The notes: a model not told the origin generated them from the sequence alone. A DNA stretch of 64,000 bases from Streptomyces beigongshangae (GCF_019710745.1 NZ_JAHKJW010000027.1:1-64000), one strand, 5' to 3'; counted from the first letter of the stretch, positions 1 through 8,712 are shown. Program-made: numbers and translations.

Positions 1-38
1 TCGTCCAGGCCGTCCTCGTCCTTCATCACGCCTCGGCA

Positions 39-57
39 TGAGGTTGGAAAAGGCTCA
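39..57. repeat. isolated IS terminal inverted repeat
   Basis: These 19 bases closely match the right-hand inverted repeat of the IS remnant ending at 2160 (2142-2160): both carry the core aggttggaaa followed by a ggNtca-type end. The element interior would lie to the left, outside the window. The open frame that follows begins right at its edge with no normal start codon, which fits an insertion that cut the gene. This is inference from sequence similarity between two places in the window. Confidence 0.55.
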
Positions 58-59
58 TT

Positions 60-350
60 GTCGCGCTTGCCGCCCAAGAAGCCGCCGATAAGGAAGCCAA
101 GTGGCTCAAGTTCTCGGAGGAGGTTGAAGAGGACGAACAGCGAGCGGCGCGTGACGCCCTCCTTGAGCTGGCACGCACCCTCGACATGTACACCGATGGT
201 ACTGATGCCGATCCGGCCGCAAACGCAGGGCTTCCGAAGCTGATCGCTGCCCTGCAACATGCGGAGTCGCAGCTTGCGGAAGCTCGACGGTCTCTCGAAG
301 GCCGTCTGCCTGCGATGCCGGTGGAAAGTGACCCCGACGAACCGGTGTGA
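60..350 (+). pseudogene. truncated hypothetical protein, 5' end lost at an IS end
   Basis: An open frame starts immediately after the IS end at 39-57 and runs to TGA 348-350. It translates to about 96 residues rich in Ala and Glu (VALAAQEAADKEAKW near the start, SLEGRLPAMPVESDPDEPV at the end), with Streptomyces-like codon use and a helical, coiled-coil-like composition. There is no ATG or GTG in frame near the beginning, only ATT at 57, and a stop lies upstream at 39-41. I read it as the C-terminal part of a gene whose front was removed by the insertion. Function unknown. Expression from a rare ATT start cannot be excluded. Confidence 0.5.
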
Positions 351-624
351 GGACAGCCGCTGGCGCTTGCTACTCAGGGGTATGCCGCACCTGAGCTGGC
401 CCCAAATATCGGGACGGCGTGTGCGTCGCCCCCCAGGTTCCATTACGCGGCAGAACGCTCGGTCATCACCAGGAGACCTTGCCCTTATCGCTGTCGTTAT
501 CGGCGGCGTTGTCGCACGTTCGAGGGGCGGCCTCCGTGAGACCGTCCCTGACCATGCCCCGGCCCGCTACACTCCAGCCGCCCAGCCAAACCCACAGGTC
601 AGACAGCGAAATCCTGCTGGAGTA

Positions 625-1032
625 CTAGCCGATCCTGCAGTAACTTGCCGCCCCAGTCGGGTTCTTGACCAGGCACACTGCGACCTGCACGTTGCGAACG
701 TTGTGGTAGGTGTGCGAGATCCTCTGCCATTCACCCTTCGGGCACGCCGTAGGCTTCTGCCGAACCCAGTCACCGTCCTCGATCACGAACGTCTGCACGC
801 ACCAGCCGTCCGCCTCGCGGTCCGTCAGAACCCCCGTCACGGTGCCCTTGTAGGCCCCGTAGCTGTTGTTGTACCAGTTGACCGTCATCTTGGCGTAGCC
901 GCCAGGAGCGGCGTCTTTGGTGTAGAGCTCTACTGTCCGCGAAGCTGCCGATGCGGTCGGCGCAGCGACCACGCCCCCCACGAGCATTGCCGCCGTCGCA
1001 CCGATCACGGTGAGCGAATGTGTCAACCTCAT
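625..1032 (-). CDS. small secreted protein
   Basis: A 135-residue protein with a clear Sec signal peptide: basic MRLTHSLT, a hydrophobic stretch (VIGATAAMLVGGVVAAP) and a probable AxA cleavage site near residue 30 (TASAAS). The mature part of about 105 residues contains Cys at about residues 83, 97, 119 and 132, which could form two disulfides outside the cell. It is rich in Thr, Tyr and Asn, as in beta-sandwich secreted proteins. I do not recognise the family. It stands alone between a truncated gene and IS debris, with nothing nearby that suggests a role. Confidence 0.75.
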   Translation of the reverse strand: MRLTHSLTVIGATAAMLVGGVVAAPTASAASRTVELYTKDAAPGGYAKMTVNWYNNSYGAYKGTVTGVLTDREADGWCVQTFVIEDGDWVRQKPTACPKGEWQRISHTYHNVRNVQVAVCLVKNPTGAASYCRIG

Positions 1033-1477
1033 GCTTCCATACCTCTTTTCCTGGGTTCGTTCCGAGCATTCGTAAGACGGGGAAGCCCAGGGGGCCTGGG
1101 TGTGGCTGTCATGCTTTTGCTGCTTCCCCCTTGCTGCTTCCTGTTGGGCTGGTTGAACCGATCTCAGAGGTGCGCAGCCCCGAGCTGCCTCCGCGTTATG
1201 GCGGACACTATCTGTACGGGCGCGGCGGCAGCGTCAACCCGTGGTTGGAGGCCGAGTAAACTATTGCGGTATCTCATTTGGGGCTGGCGCGCTCCGCCGC
1301 TTTGCGCCGCAGCGCCTAGGCCTGGGCGGTCTCCGCTGCTACGAGCGCATCCACTTCCGCTTCGCCGTCGGCGCGGTCTCGACCTGTGAGGCCGACACCT
1401 CCACGAGCCCCAATGCGAGAACCAGCGCAGCCGCGCTGGTGGCTGCGCCACGACGCAGCCGCAAGGCTATGGACATG
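1033..1477. other. intergenic stretch, no convincing gene
   Basis: Open frames exist on both strands but none has a plausible start, ribosome site and composition together. The stretch borders transposase debris and is probably decayed. Confidence 0.5.
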
Positions 1478-1570
1478 AGACAGAAGCTGCGGGCGAAGAA
1501 CCAACTGGACTGGGAGCGGGCGGTGATCGACTCCTCGCACGTGCGGGCTGCCCGCAGGGGCCCAAAAGCG
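1478..1570 (+). pseudogene. IS5-family transposase remnant
   Basis: About 31 codons read RQKLRAKNQLDWERAVIDS followed by SHVRAARRGPKAG. This is the conserved stretch just before the second catalytic block of Streptomyces IS5-type (DDE_Tnp_1) transposases, where the Asp of VIDSS is an active-site residue. The reading frame before and after it is unrelated, so only an internal piece survives. It lies on the opposite strand to the transposase remnant at 1672-2047 and belongs to a different IS. Confidence 0.6.
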
Positions 1571-1652
1571 GGGCTTCCCTTGCCGCAGCGGCTTGAACCT
1601 CTGCCGCTTTAGTCATTCGACGCGTGACGAGGTAGCTGACCACAGAAACCAC

Positions 1653-2160
1653 TGAAGGTTTTCCATCTTGATCAGTTGGTGAGTTCGAGGGCGACGACGG
1701 TGACCCGGGTGGTGCTGCAGCGGAGTTTTTGCAGGAGCCGCCAGCACTTGAGGATTGCCATGGCGCGTTCGCCCAGACTGCTGCTCCAGCGTGGGCGCCA
1801 GGCTGGCCAAGAGGTTGACGGCCTCGCGTATGTGGCGGTAGGCCGTGGCGATCCCGATGTGGAACCCTGCGGCGAGGCGGGCGTAGGTGTCACCGCAGCG
1901 CAGGTGGGCCAGGGCGAGCAGGGCTTGCCGGCTGCAGGTGAGGCGACGCCATCGGGAACCGATGCGGCGTCGGTGCCCTGCGAGAAAGCCGGAGAGGCGC
2001 TGCAGGGTGCGGCTGGACAGATCGACAGCGGACGGGTAGACAAGCACGCGAAGCTCCTGGCGGACTGGTGATCTTGGTCGTGAACCCGTCTACTAGGAGC
2101 TTTCTTCATGCCCACCGCCGTGGCACCAGCCCAACCGCCCGTCAGGTTGGAAAGGGTTCA
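1653..2160 (-). mobile_element. internally deleted IS5-like element (DDE_Tnp_4 type)
   Basis: Imperfect 19-bp inverted repeats bound the segment: 1653-1671 and 2142-2160 share TGAA, TTTCCA and CTTGA/CCTGA blocks when read inward (about 14 of 19). Between them lies a transposase gene that has lost its middle. At about 0.5 kb it is too short to encode its own transposase. Target duplication was not identified with confidence. Confidence 0.6.
1672..2047 (-). pseudogene. transposase with internal deletion (HTH_Tnp_4 / DDE_Tnp_4)
   Basis: The N-terminal part (2047 down to about 1775) reads MLVYPSAVDLSSRTLQRLSG and continues through the helix-turn-helix region (LALAHLRCGDTYARLAAGF) to LAPTLEQ. This is typical of the DNA-binding front of Streptomyces DDE_Tnp_4 transposases. 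The C-terminal tail, in a different frame, reads ILKCWRLLQKLRCSTTRVT, matching the usual end of the same family (KSWRILTKLRCCP-like). The whole catalytic DDE region between them is missing and the frames no longer join, so the gene is dead. Its 3' end touches the inverted repeat at 1653-1671. Confidence 0.65.
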
Positions 2161-2169
2161 TCTTCTCCT

Positions 2170-2745
2170 TCAGGAGCCGTCGACCCGCAGCAGCAGAAGG
2201 TCATACACCAGGCCGCCGGGCTCGTTGCGGTACGGGCCCGCGTACCGGTAGCCAAGCCGCTCGTACAGCGCCCGTCCGCCGGTGTTGTCCGGCCGGACCA
2301 GCAGCGAGGACCACTGCGGATCGATCGCGGTCAGGAGCGCGGTGTGCAGCCGGGTGCCGATGCCCTGGCCCTGCCAGGCCGGCGTCACGGCGAGTTCGCA
2401 CAGTCCCATCAATCGCCCGGTGCGCGCGCGTTCGGGGATCTGCGGCAGCAGCTCGGAGCCGAACCAGTATTCCGGCGTGCACGGGAAGGCGTAGCCGAAG
2501 CCCACCATCGACCCGTGCGCGTACGCCGCGACCAGGGTGAAGCCCTCCGCATGGTTGCGGAGATGGTGCGTGATTTGGCGGCGCAGTGCCGGTACGGACA
2601 GGCCGTCGCTCGCCGCGCCCGGGGTGTCCACGATCTCCGGGTGGGCGTCGGCCCACAGGTCGGCGATCGTGTCGACCAGCGGCAGCACCTGCCCGGGCCC
2701 GTAGGTGCGGATCACGACGTCGGCGCGGGTACCGGGGGTGCTCAC
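2170..2745 (-). CDS. GNAT-family N-acetyltransferase
   Basis: A 191-residue acetyltransferase of the GNAT fold. The acetyl-CoA-binding motif A is clear: LCELAVTPAWQGQGIGTRLH (Q-x-x-G-x-G/A), followed by the motif B region LVRPDNTGGRALYERLGYRY. The substrate cannot be told. The start chosen is GTG at 2745, because its GTGA overlaps the TGA of the upstream gene by 4 bp, so the two are translationally coupled. The longer frame that reads upstream is a shadow of the regulator gene. Pairing with a TPR regulator suggests a regulated resistance or modification function, which is inference. Confidence 0.85.
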   Translation of the reverse strand: MSTPGTRADVVIRTYGPGQVLPLVDTIADLWADAHPEIVDTPGAASDGLSVPALRRQITHHLRNHAEGFTLVAAYAHGSMVGFGYAFPCTPEYWFGSELLPQIPERARTGRLMGLCELAVTPAWQGQGIGTRLHTALLTAIDPQWSSLLVRPDNTGGRALYERLGYRYAGPYRNEPGGLVYDLLLLRVDGS

Positions 2746-4043
2746 GCCTGTCCTCCTCTTATGGCGGCGATCGTGCGGTACTCCTTGAGCCAGCCGGCGA
2801 CCGCGGGAACACGGCTGTGCCGCTGGAGCGCGCCCGCGACGTCGTGCAGCGACTGCAGCAGCCGGTCGGAGCGCACCTCGGGGAGGTAGGCCAGGACCCG
2901 GCCCGCGGCGTCGGCAGCGGCCTCCGGCTCGGGCCGGTCCCCTACTGCATGCTGGATGGCGATGTCCGCCGTGTACAGGGCGGAATTGCGCGCGAAGGCG
3001 CCGCCGTGCAGCAGCACCGCCTGCTCCGCTCCGGCGGCGGCTCGCTCGTGCTGCCCCAGATCGGCCCGGGCCAGCGCTTCCAGCCCGGCCAGCTCGCCGG
3101 GCGCATAGAAGTCCAGCCAGGGCGGATCGGCGTCTGCGGGTCCCTTGGCGTAGAGACGGTGCGCCTTGATGATCGCCTGGTCGGTCGCGGCGGCATCGCC
3201 GATCAGGGCCCATCCCCGGGCCTCGCGCATGTGGAACAGGCTCACCAGGCGGGGACTGCCGAGATCCCGGGCAACGGTCTGCGCTCCCTGCGCGGCCGCG
3301 ATGGCCTCGCGCGGTCGCCCCTGGGCCCGGGCCAGCAGGCTCAGACAGCCGAAGGCGTGCGCCTCCAGCTGCGGGTCGCCGGAGATCCGGGCGGCCGCGA
3401 GCGCCTCGCCGTACAGCGAGTGCGCATCGCCCGGGCGCCCGGAGTCGAAGGACAGCCAGCCCGCGGCGATCGACAGGGAGCCGACCGCGACGCGGAGCTT
3501 GACCTCGGTGCTCGCGCGCAACGTGCCGTTCTGCAGCCACTGGTAGGCCCGGTGCAGGGCCCGGGACGCCTCCTGCCGCAGCGCGACCGAGCCGTGCTCG
3601 TGGTCTTCGGCATACAGCGTGGCCACTGCCCGGTTCACGGCGCGCACGTGGACCGCGCCGATCCGCCCGGGCGAACCGGCCCCGTCAGCCGGGAGCCCCA
3701 GCACGGCCCCCGCCCCGTCCCGTAGGAATTCGCGCCGGTCCACCGGATCACGCTCCTCCCGTGGTGGTCTGGGCGCCGCGGCCGCCGCGGCGGTCCGGAA
3801 GCCGAGTTCGTGCATGCTGCGGCCGGTCATCCGGGTCAGGATGCGCCGGTAGACCGACCGGGGACAGCTGACCTCCCCGTCCTCCCAGGCCGCCACCAGG
3901 CGCGACCCGCACCCGATGTGCTCGTTCATCTCCTCGCCCGCCTGGCGCACTGCCGCAGCGAACTCCATCCGGCTCATCTGGAATTCGTCCTCTCGCACGC
4001 GGCGGAGCACCGTATTGGGAATGGCGCTGCGGCGGTCGGCCAT
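2742..4043 (-). CDS. XRE/TPR-type transcriptional regulator
   Basis: A 433-residue protein starting MADRRSAIPN, with GGAG six bases before the ATG. Residues of about 1-75 carry a lambda-repressor-like part (SRMEFAAAVRQAGEEMNEHI, then SRLVAAWEDGEVSCPRSVYR). The rest is helical tetratricopeptide-like repeats (WLSFDSGRPGDAHSLYGEAL, LSLLARAQGRPREAIAAA and similar). Streptomyces has many such regulators of antibiotic and development genes. The segment at about 85-105 (DRREFLRDGAGAVLG) is the conserved linker seen in this family. It is followed by a coupled GNAT gene. The divergent gene at 4245 lies about 200 bp away. Confidence 0.8.
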   Translation of the reverse strand: MADRRSAIPNTVLRRVREDEFQMSRMEFAAAVRQAGEEMNEHIGCGSRLVAAWEDGEVSCPRSVYRRILTRMTGRSMHELGFRTAAAAAAPRPPREERDPVDRREFLRDGAGAVLGLPADGAGSPGRIGAVHVRAVNRAVATLYAEDHEHGSVALRQEASRALHRAYQWLQNGTLRASTEVKLRVAVGSLSIAAGWLSFDSGRPGDAHSLYGEALAAARISGDPQLEAHAFGCLSLLARAQGRPREAIAAAQGAQTVARDLGSPRLVSLFHMREARGWALIGDAAATDQAIIKAHRLYAKGPADADPPWLDFYAPGELAGLEALARADLGQHERAAAGAEQAVLLHGGAFARNSALYTADIAIQHAVGDRPEPEAAADAAGRVLAYLPEVRSDRLLQSLHDVAGALQRHSRVPAVAGWLKEYRTIAAIRGGQA

Positions 4044-4244
4044 GCCGGGCTCCGGAAGTCGGCGGTGGAAAGGTGCGGCGACCGTACCCGCCCCCTCTTC
4101 GTCCTGTCCCCGGTACCGGGGACGGTTCACCCTCTCCGGCCGGACTTTCATCGTTCTTGCATCGCTGCGGCGTCGCGCCTGCCGCCGTCCGGCTGCTTGC
4201 GTAGAGCGTGACGTGACGATCGCTCAGGAAGCGGGGAGGCGGCC

Positions 4245-5114
4245 ATGGGAGCTGCGAGCAGCGGGACGCCATCGTCCTTGACGCCGGCACCGCCGAGCCG
4301 GGCGGGCGAGCCCGGCAGCACCGACATCATCGACGCCCAGGTCATCGAGCGGACGTGCAGGACCGTGCTGTGGGCCGTGAGGTCGGTGCCGCTCAGCGAC
4401 CGCGACCTCATCGGTATCCTGCTGCGCGGGCACCTGCAGCTGCTGATCCCTGAACTCGCCGCGGCCGCCCCCCGCCTTTCGGGCGCCTGGCGAGACGCGG
4501 CCGACCACGTCCTCGCCGCCAGCCGCCGCACGCTCGACGCCAGCGCCGGCACCTCCGACGCCGACCTGGAGCGGCTCGCCACCTACGCCCGTGCCCTGCT
4601 TACCCTCCGGCAGCAGGCGGGCCCGCTCAGATGCCTGACCGACCCGCACCACCGAAGGCCGTACATGACCAACAACCCGACCGGACACCCCGGCTACACA
4701 CTGGAGCTGGAACGCGTCCCGCAGGCCGCACAGCAAGCACGGTCCCTGGTCCGTGCCGCACTGGCCTGCTGGAACCTCGAAGAGCACACCGACACCGGGA
4801 TGCTGCTCGTCTCCGAACTGGTCGCGAACGCAGTCCGGCACGCCGACGGCCCGCGCATCCGCGTCCATGTCGACCGCCCGGCCCCCGTCCTGCTGCTCTT
4901 CGCCGTGGCGGACTACACCCCCGCCCGGATTCCGCAGCTGTGCACGCCGCGTTCCGACGACGTCTGCGGCCGGGGCCTGTTTCTGCTCGATCAGATCGCC
5001 GACCGGTGGGGACACGAGACCACGGGCAGCTCCACCGCACGGTCGCAGACCAAACGGGTCTGGGCCGAGCTGCGGGTGGCCGCTCCGTTCCCAGCGATCG
5101 GCGGATCGGGCTGA
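4245..5114 (+). CDS. DUF6415-like / HATPase_c_2 fusion, anti-sigma-type ATPase
   Basis: A 289-residue protein with GGGGAGG just before the ATG. Residues 1-135 resemble the DUF6415 family often found beside natural-product genes (LLRGHLQLLIPELAAAAPRL, then a helical tail). From about 150 on it is a GHKL ATPase of the HATPase_c_2 class: the N box is LLVSELVANAVRHADGPRIR and the G2-like motif is DDVCGRGLFLLDQIADRWG. Such proteins act as anti-sigma-factor kinases or orphan ATP-binding regulators in the cytoplasm. A possible internal start at 4667 (MTNNPTGHPG, preceded by GAAGG) would make the ATPase alone; elsewhere these two domains are usually separate genes. The fusion identification of the first half is tentative. 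Confidence 0.75.
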   Translation: MGAASSGTPSSLTPAPPSRAGEPGSTDIIDAQVIERTCRTVLWAVRSVPLSDRDLIGILLRGHLQLLIPELAAAAPRLSGAWRDAADHVLAASRRTLDASAGTSDADLERLATYARALLTLRQQAGPLRCLTDPHHRRPYMTNNPTGHPGYTLELERVPQAAQQARSLVRAALACWNLEEHTDTGMLLVSELVANAVRHADGPRIRVHVDRPAPVLLLFAVADYTPARIPQLCTPRSDDVCGRGLFLLDQIADRWGHETTGSSTARSQTKRVWAELRVAAPFPAIGGSG

Positions 5115-5190
5115 GCGCGCCGGTATGGTGCCGGGTGATCCGGCGAGGGCGCCGCTCTGCGCGCGCTGAAGGCCGGCGCCTGAGCTTCGC

Positions 5191-5430
5191 TCAGTCCGAG
5201 GACCGGCGTTCGTCGTCCAGGTGGCCCATGGCGTAGCCGTGCTCATCCGGATGACGGGCCAGACGTGCCATCGCCCACGCGGTCCAGGTGTCCATCCCCC
5301 AAGCCGGACTGCCCGGCAGGCCGTCGTCGTACTGGTCGGCCAGGCGGTCGACCTCCTCCAGCAGGCCGTCGATGGGAACCGTCCGGTAGGCGCCGGTGCG
5401 GGCGCGGTAGCCGGCGAAGTTCTCCAGCAC
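5191..5430 (-). CDS. small hypothetical protein, possibly a fragment
   Basis: A 79-residue acidic protein, start GTG 5430, with a conserved-looking core (GLLEEVDRLADQYDDGLPGS, then WGMDTWTAWAMARLARHPDE). Composition and codon use are those of a real gene. The frame remains open for only five more codons upstream of the GTG, reaching a TAG, and no ribosome site is obvious. It may therefore be the C-terminal remnant of a longer gene broken at about 5445. Function unknown. Confidence 0.5.
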   Translation of the reverse strand: MLENFAGYRARTGAYRTVPIDGLLEEVDRLADQYDDGLPGSPAWGMDTWTAWAMARLARHPDEHGYAMGHLDDERRSSD

Positions 5431-5505
5431 CTCGATCAGCGTCCAAACAGAACGCTACGACCGTGCGCGAGCCGCTCACCCGGACCGCCACCGCCGCCGC
5501 CCCGC

Positions 5506-5910
5506 TCAGGCGCTGCTCCGACCCAGCCGTCGTCGGTGGCGAATGCGGCGGGCGGCGGCCAGGAGCGCGGTGACCTGGGCGGGGTCGGTGCCGGTGATGG
5601 TGGCGATGCGGTCGAGGCTCAGGCAGAGGTCGTCGTGGAGGAGCGCGGCGTCCTCGGCAGGGGTCGGGAGGCGGCCGGCGCGGTAAGCGACGGCCCGGGT
5701 GTGCTCTTTCCATGCCCAGGCGGAGGGGTGCTGAGTCATGATCCATGTCCAGTTGCCGGCGATGAGGTCGAAGAGCTGGGTGACGCTGAGCTGGGCTTCC
5801 TCCGGCGGCAGGCGGGCGGCGGCGTAGGCGTGGTAGGCCGGGCGGTGCAGGTCGTAGAAGGCGTAGAAGGCGTGGGTGAGGAGGGATGAGGCGGGCGGTG
5901 CGGGCTTCAT
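5506..5910 (-). CDS. sigma-factor-like small protein
   Basis: A 134-residue protein preceded by GGAAGG three bases before the ATG. The N-terminal half (LTHAFYAFYDLHRPAYHAYA, then LSVTQLFDLIAGNWTWIM) has the spacing of aromatic and hydrophobic residues found in region 2 of ECF sigma-like proteins. The C-terminal part (LCLSLDRIATITGTDPAQVT) resembles a weak region 4 helix-turn-helix. In Streptomyces such short sigma-70-like proteins are usually annotated hypothetical. It follows the HTH gene at 5941 on the same strand after 30 bp, probably in one transcript. The sigma relationship is my inference from pattern, not proof. Confidence 0.6.
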   Translation of the reverse strand: MKPAPPASSLLTHAFYAFYDLHRPAYHAYAAARLPPEEAQLSVTQLFDLIAGNWTWIMTQHPSAWAWKEHTRAVAYRAGRLPTPAEDAALLHDDLCLSLDRIATITGTDPAQVTALLAAARRIRHRRRLGRSSA

Positions 5911-5940
5911 GGTCCTTCCCCCTGACGGTAGGCAGGCGGA

Positions 5941-6870
5941 TCAGATGGTGGTGGGGCCGTTTTCGGCGGCCCGCTGGGCGCGGCGCCACAGCGGTCGGGT
6001 GATGTTGGGCAGGCTCTGCAGGGCGATGGTGAGTTGTTCGATCACCGGCCAGTCGGGGACGCCGGGACCGTGCAGCGCGCGGTGGAGGTCGTCGGCGCTG
6101 AGGGCGTGCTGGGCGGCGGCGAGGGCGACGCCGGGTTTCGGTGAGCCGAACGCGTAGTGCAGGCCCCGCAGATAGGTGCGCAGGTACTGGACGGGGTGGT
6201 CGGCGTTGGAGGGCTGGACGCCGGCGGCCACTTCCCACAGCGGTTTCATCAGCTCGGGGTCGAACTCGCAGGCCTCGCAGATAATCCTGACGTGTCTCCA
6301 GGAGAGGTCGCGCTGGCCGGAGAGCATGCGGGAGATATAGGACTCGTGGACACCCATCTGCTCAGCGAGTTCGCGCTGGCGGCGGCCGGAGCCGTTGCGC
6401 ATCAGGGTCAAGGCGCTCGCCAGGCGCTGGCGCGGCTGGCGCAGGGTCGGAGTGCCGGTGGTGGCCGTGGTGTGGTGGGCGGGCGTGGCCGGCTTGGGAC
6501 GGTGGCGAGTGGCCAGGGCGCGGTCGACCAGGAGCGGGTCGTACTTTTTGCGCAGCCGGTCTTCGGTGCGTTTCACGATCGGTGCGAGGTCCGCGAGGGG
6601 TTCGCCCTGGGTGCGCTGGCGGACGACGACGGCTCCGATCGCCTCCTCCACCAGGTTCTGGAGGCTGACGAGGTGCTGGAGGAGGTCGTCGTTGGGCGGG
6701 GCCGCGCTGTACGCGCTGAGCAGCAGGGCCTCGGAGACGACGTTGCAGTCCTCGGCGATGTCGCGCAGGGCTTCGGTGCAGCGGCTGGCGCGGGCGGGAT
6801 CGGCCGAGGGGACGGAGCGGGCGGGCCGCAGCGTGCCTTCCGCCGTTCGGGTGCGGGAATGAGGGGACAC
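5941..6870 (-). CDS. helix-turn-helix (XRE-type) regulator
   Basis: A 309-residue protein. The GTG at 6870 is chosen because AGAGGAC lies directly before it and the sequence upstream has no gene-like composition. Residues of about 20-150 are helical with no recognised domain. A classic HTH sits at about residues 165-220 (RELAEQMGVHESYISRMLSG, then QRDLSWRHVRIICEACEFD). The C-terminal 90 residues are helical and may sense a ligand or partner. It is likely the first gene of a short operon with the sigma-like gene downstream. The target is unknown. Confidence 0.75.
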   Translation of the reverse strand: MSPHSRTRTAEGTLRPARSVPSADPARASRCTEALRDIAEDCNVVSEALLLSAYSAAPPNDDLLQHLVSLQNLVEEAIGAVVVRQRTQGEPLADLAPIVKRTEDRLRKKYDPLLVDRALATRHRPKPATPAHHTTATTGTPTLRQPRQRLASALTLMRNGSGRRQRELAEQMGVHESYISRMLSGQRDLSWRHVRIICEACEFDPELMKPLWEVAAGVQPSNADHPVQYLRTYLRGLHYAFGSPKPGVALAAAQHALSADDLHRALHGPGVPDWPVIEQLTIALQSLPNITRPLWRRAQRAAENGPTTI

Positions 6871-6988
6871 GGGTCCTCTTTCGGAGTGCTGGGCGGGTAT
6901 CTGTACCGGCCGTCCTGTCACGAAGGGGGCCGGGCAGGGCTGGAGGCGGTGGAGCGCGAGCGTCGGCTCGCGCCCGCCCGCGGTCATC

Positions 6989-7270
6989 TCAGCGGCGGTA
7001 AATCCACTGGTGAACCAGCATGGACCCGTGAGCAGTGGTCAGAAAAAGGACGATGAGGGACAGTGCCTGCGGGGAATGCGCGGGCGGAGCCGCGGCCAGG
7101 GGAATGCCGATCGCGGCGATGGGCAGACTCCCGCGAAGCGTGACAGCCCTGACATGCCACACCGGGGTTTGGGCCGGGCACGGGAACGGGATGATACGTT
7201 CGCGACTCGTTTTCCGTGCAATTGCAATTGCGGCTGCCGGAAGACGCATTCGGCGTCGGCGCAGTGACAT
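6989..7270 (-). CDS. small basic membrane protein
   Basis: A 93-residue protein starting MSLRRRRMRLPAAAIAIA, with AGGAGA seven bases before the ATG, which decides this start against longer readings. It has a very basic N-terminus, a hydrophobic stretch at about 46-60 (LRGSLPIAAIGIPLAAAPPA) and a second at about 68-84 (LSLIVLFLTTAHGSMLVHQW). That fits a small two-pass membrane protein. I do not recognise it. It lies 118 bp upstream of the HTH gene at 6870 on the same strand. Confidence 0.5.
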   Translation of the reverse strand: MSLRRRRMRLPAAAIAIARKTSRERIIPFPCPAQTPVWHVRAVTLRGSLPIAAIGIPLAAAPPAHSPQALSLIVLFLTTAHGSMLVHQWIYRR

Positions 7271-8010
7271 CGGGGTCTCCTGTGTTTTCGCGCTGGCGTT
7301 GGAAGCGACAGGACCCCGGCGCACGGGCTACCAACCATCGGTGCCGGGGTCTTTGCCATCCGGCAGAAGTGCCGGGAACAGGAAGCTACTACCTTGTGCA
7401 GTTCCCCGGTGTCAGAAAGTAGCGTCGTGGGTATGGGCGCCTGCCGCTGCCGGGACGATCACCCCGAGAAGAACCTGAGCGCAAACAGTGACGGACGATC
7501 AGAAGCTGTCATCGAAAAAGGGCATGCCGGATGAATCCGCGAATCAGAGTGCACCCGCGCGGACGCGCATATCTCTCCGTACACCTCTTGTGCGCCCCCG
7601 ACCGGCCCTCGGAGATCCACAAGCGTGTCAACAAAATCAGCGGTTCCAGCCGAAAGCGTCACCCAGATCGTCCGTACGCCGGACGGCCCAACAGGCAGAA
7701 CCATCCCGGCCGGCGGACGCAGCGCCATGGGACGCCCCACCGCCTGATAGCTGAGCGCAGATCGTGACGACAGCAGAGACCGTCCTGCGGAACGTCCCAT
7801 GAGCGCGGCATGCGGGCGGACGACCCGCGAGAGGGTCGCCCTTGCCGAAGGCGCGAGTCGCCGTGCGATCGGTTCAGGGAACATCGATGACGGCTCCGGG
7901 TATCGGTGGGCAGCCCTCTGGATCGTTCGGTAAGAGCCGTCCGATCATGCTGAGCTCATCCAAGGATCGGGTTGATGAGTCGACCGACGCGCTGTACTTC
8001 ATTGCCTTTG
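7271..8010. other. 740-bp stretch without a convincing gene
   Basis: Open frames on both strands, including a 141-codon one at 7459-7884 (-), lack a ribosome site and read as low-quality composition. The GC content dips here compared with its surroundings. I see no repeat, RNA gene or strong terminator. Confidence 0.45.
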
Positions 8011-8217
8011 TCAGGGGGTGCGGGTGCTGGTGAAGCGGACGGCGGGACCCCAGTTCTGCCGGGCGGATGCCAGACACCACTGGCACAGGGGCAGTCCCCC
8101 GCTGCCGTACTTGTGCGTGGTGCGCTGGCAGCCGGAACAAGGGCCGGCGTAGCTGCTGGAGCAGGAGTGGGTGGAGGGGTCCGGTTCGCTGATCGGAGGC
8201 GGCGCGGCACTGGACAT
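8011..8217 (-). CDS. small zinc-ribbon-like protein
   Basis: A 68-residue protein starting MSSAAPPPISEPD. Its C-terminal half contains CSGC, then sixteen residues with HKYGSGGLPL, then CQWC: two CxxC pairs spaced as in a zinc ribbon. Similar tiny Cys-rich proteins with a KYG(S/P)GG(x)PLC core occur in Streptomyces integrative elements and plasmids, from memory. The start was chosen at the ATG where composition changes; the frame remains open upstream. A role in nucleic-acid or protein binding is inference. Confidence 0.5.
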   Translation of the reverse strand: MSSAAPPPISEPDPSTHSCSSSYAGPCSGCQRTTHKYGSGGLPLCQWCLASARQNWGPAVRFTSTRTP

Positions 8218-8712
8218 CAGGACATCCCGTTCTGGGTGAATAGCGGGTAGATCGCCGCAGACGCAGTACGGGAGGCCGGAGAGGGCGGGCCGGTCAGTGC
8301 GCCGCGGCGGTGAGAGCCGGGTCGGCGTGTAACTCGATGACGACCACTTCCCTTCCTGGGGACGGGCCCGCAGCGGTTGTTGCCGTCTCGCCGTCGCTGC
8401 GGAGGCTACATCCACCAGGGGATCGAATTCCAGTTCGATTCGATGGTCTCCGGGAGTGGATCCGGCCCCAGGCGCAAGGGGCAATCTGGCGGGCCGTCAC
8501 CCCCTGACGGTGCCCGGCTTTCCTCCACGGGGGCATGGGCGGGCATGCGCAGATGAGCGGCGTTGCGCTGGGTGGCGTGCCCCGGAGCAACGCCTCATCC
8601 ATCGAACCCTCACCCCCTTGTTCGCACACTTGTGCGATTCGTGGGTATGGTGGACACCTGAAGAGGCCACAGGTCAGGAAGGGCCCGGGGGGACAAAAAG
8701 GGGGGTGTACGG
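8218..8712. other. intergenic, no supported gene
   Basis: A frame ending at 8294 (-) finishes with a gene-like tail (REVVVIELHADPAL) but has no acceptable start or ribosome site. The A+G run near 8690-8704, directly before the dnaE2 fragment, may mark a junction. Confidence 0.4.

Noticed and set aside
2170..3540. 456-codon frame on the minus strand joining a Pro/Arg-rich stretch to the GNAT protein
   Set aside because: The upstream part is an out-of-frame shadow of the TPR regulator. The GTG at 2745 with its 4-bp overlap is the sensible start.
7459..7884. 141-codon frame on the minus strand
   Set aside because: No ribosome site, poor codon-position bias and no recognisable motif.
8294..8629. 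111-codon frame on the minus strand ending in a gene-like tail
   Set aside because: No acceptable start and mixed composition; may be debris, but not supported as a gene.
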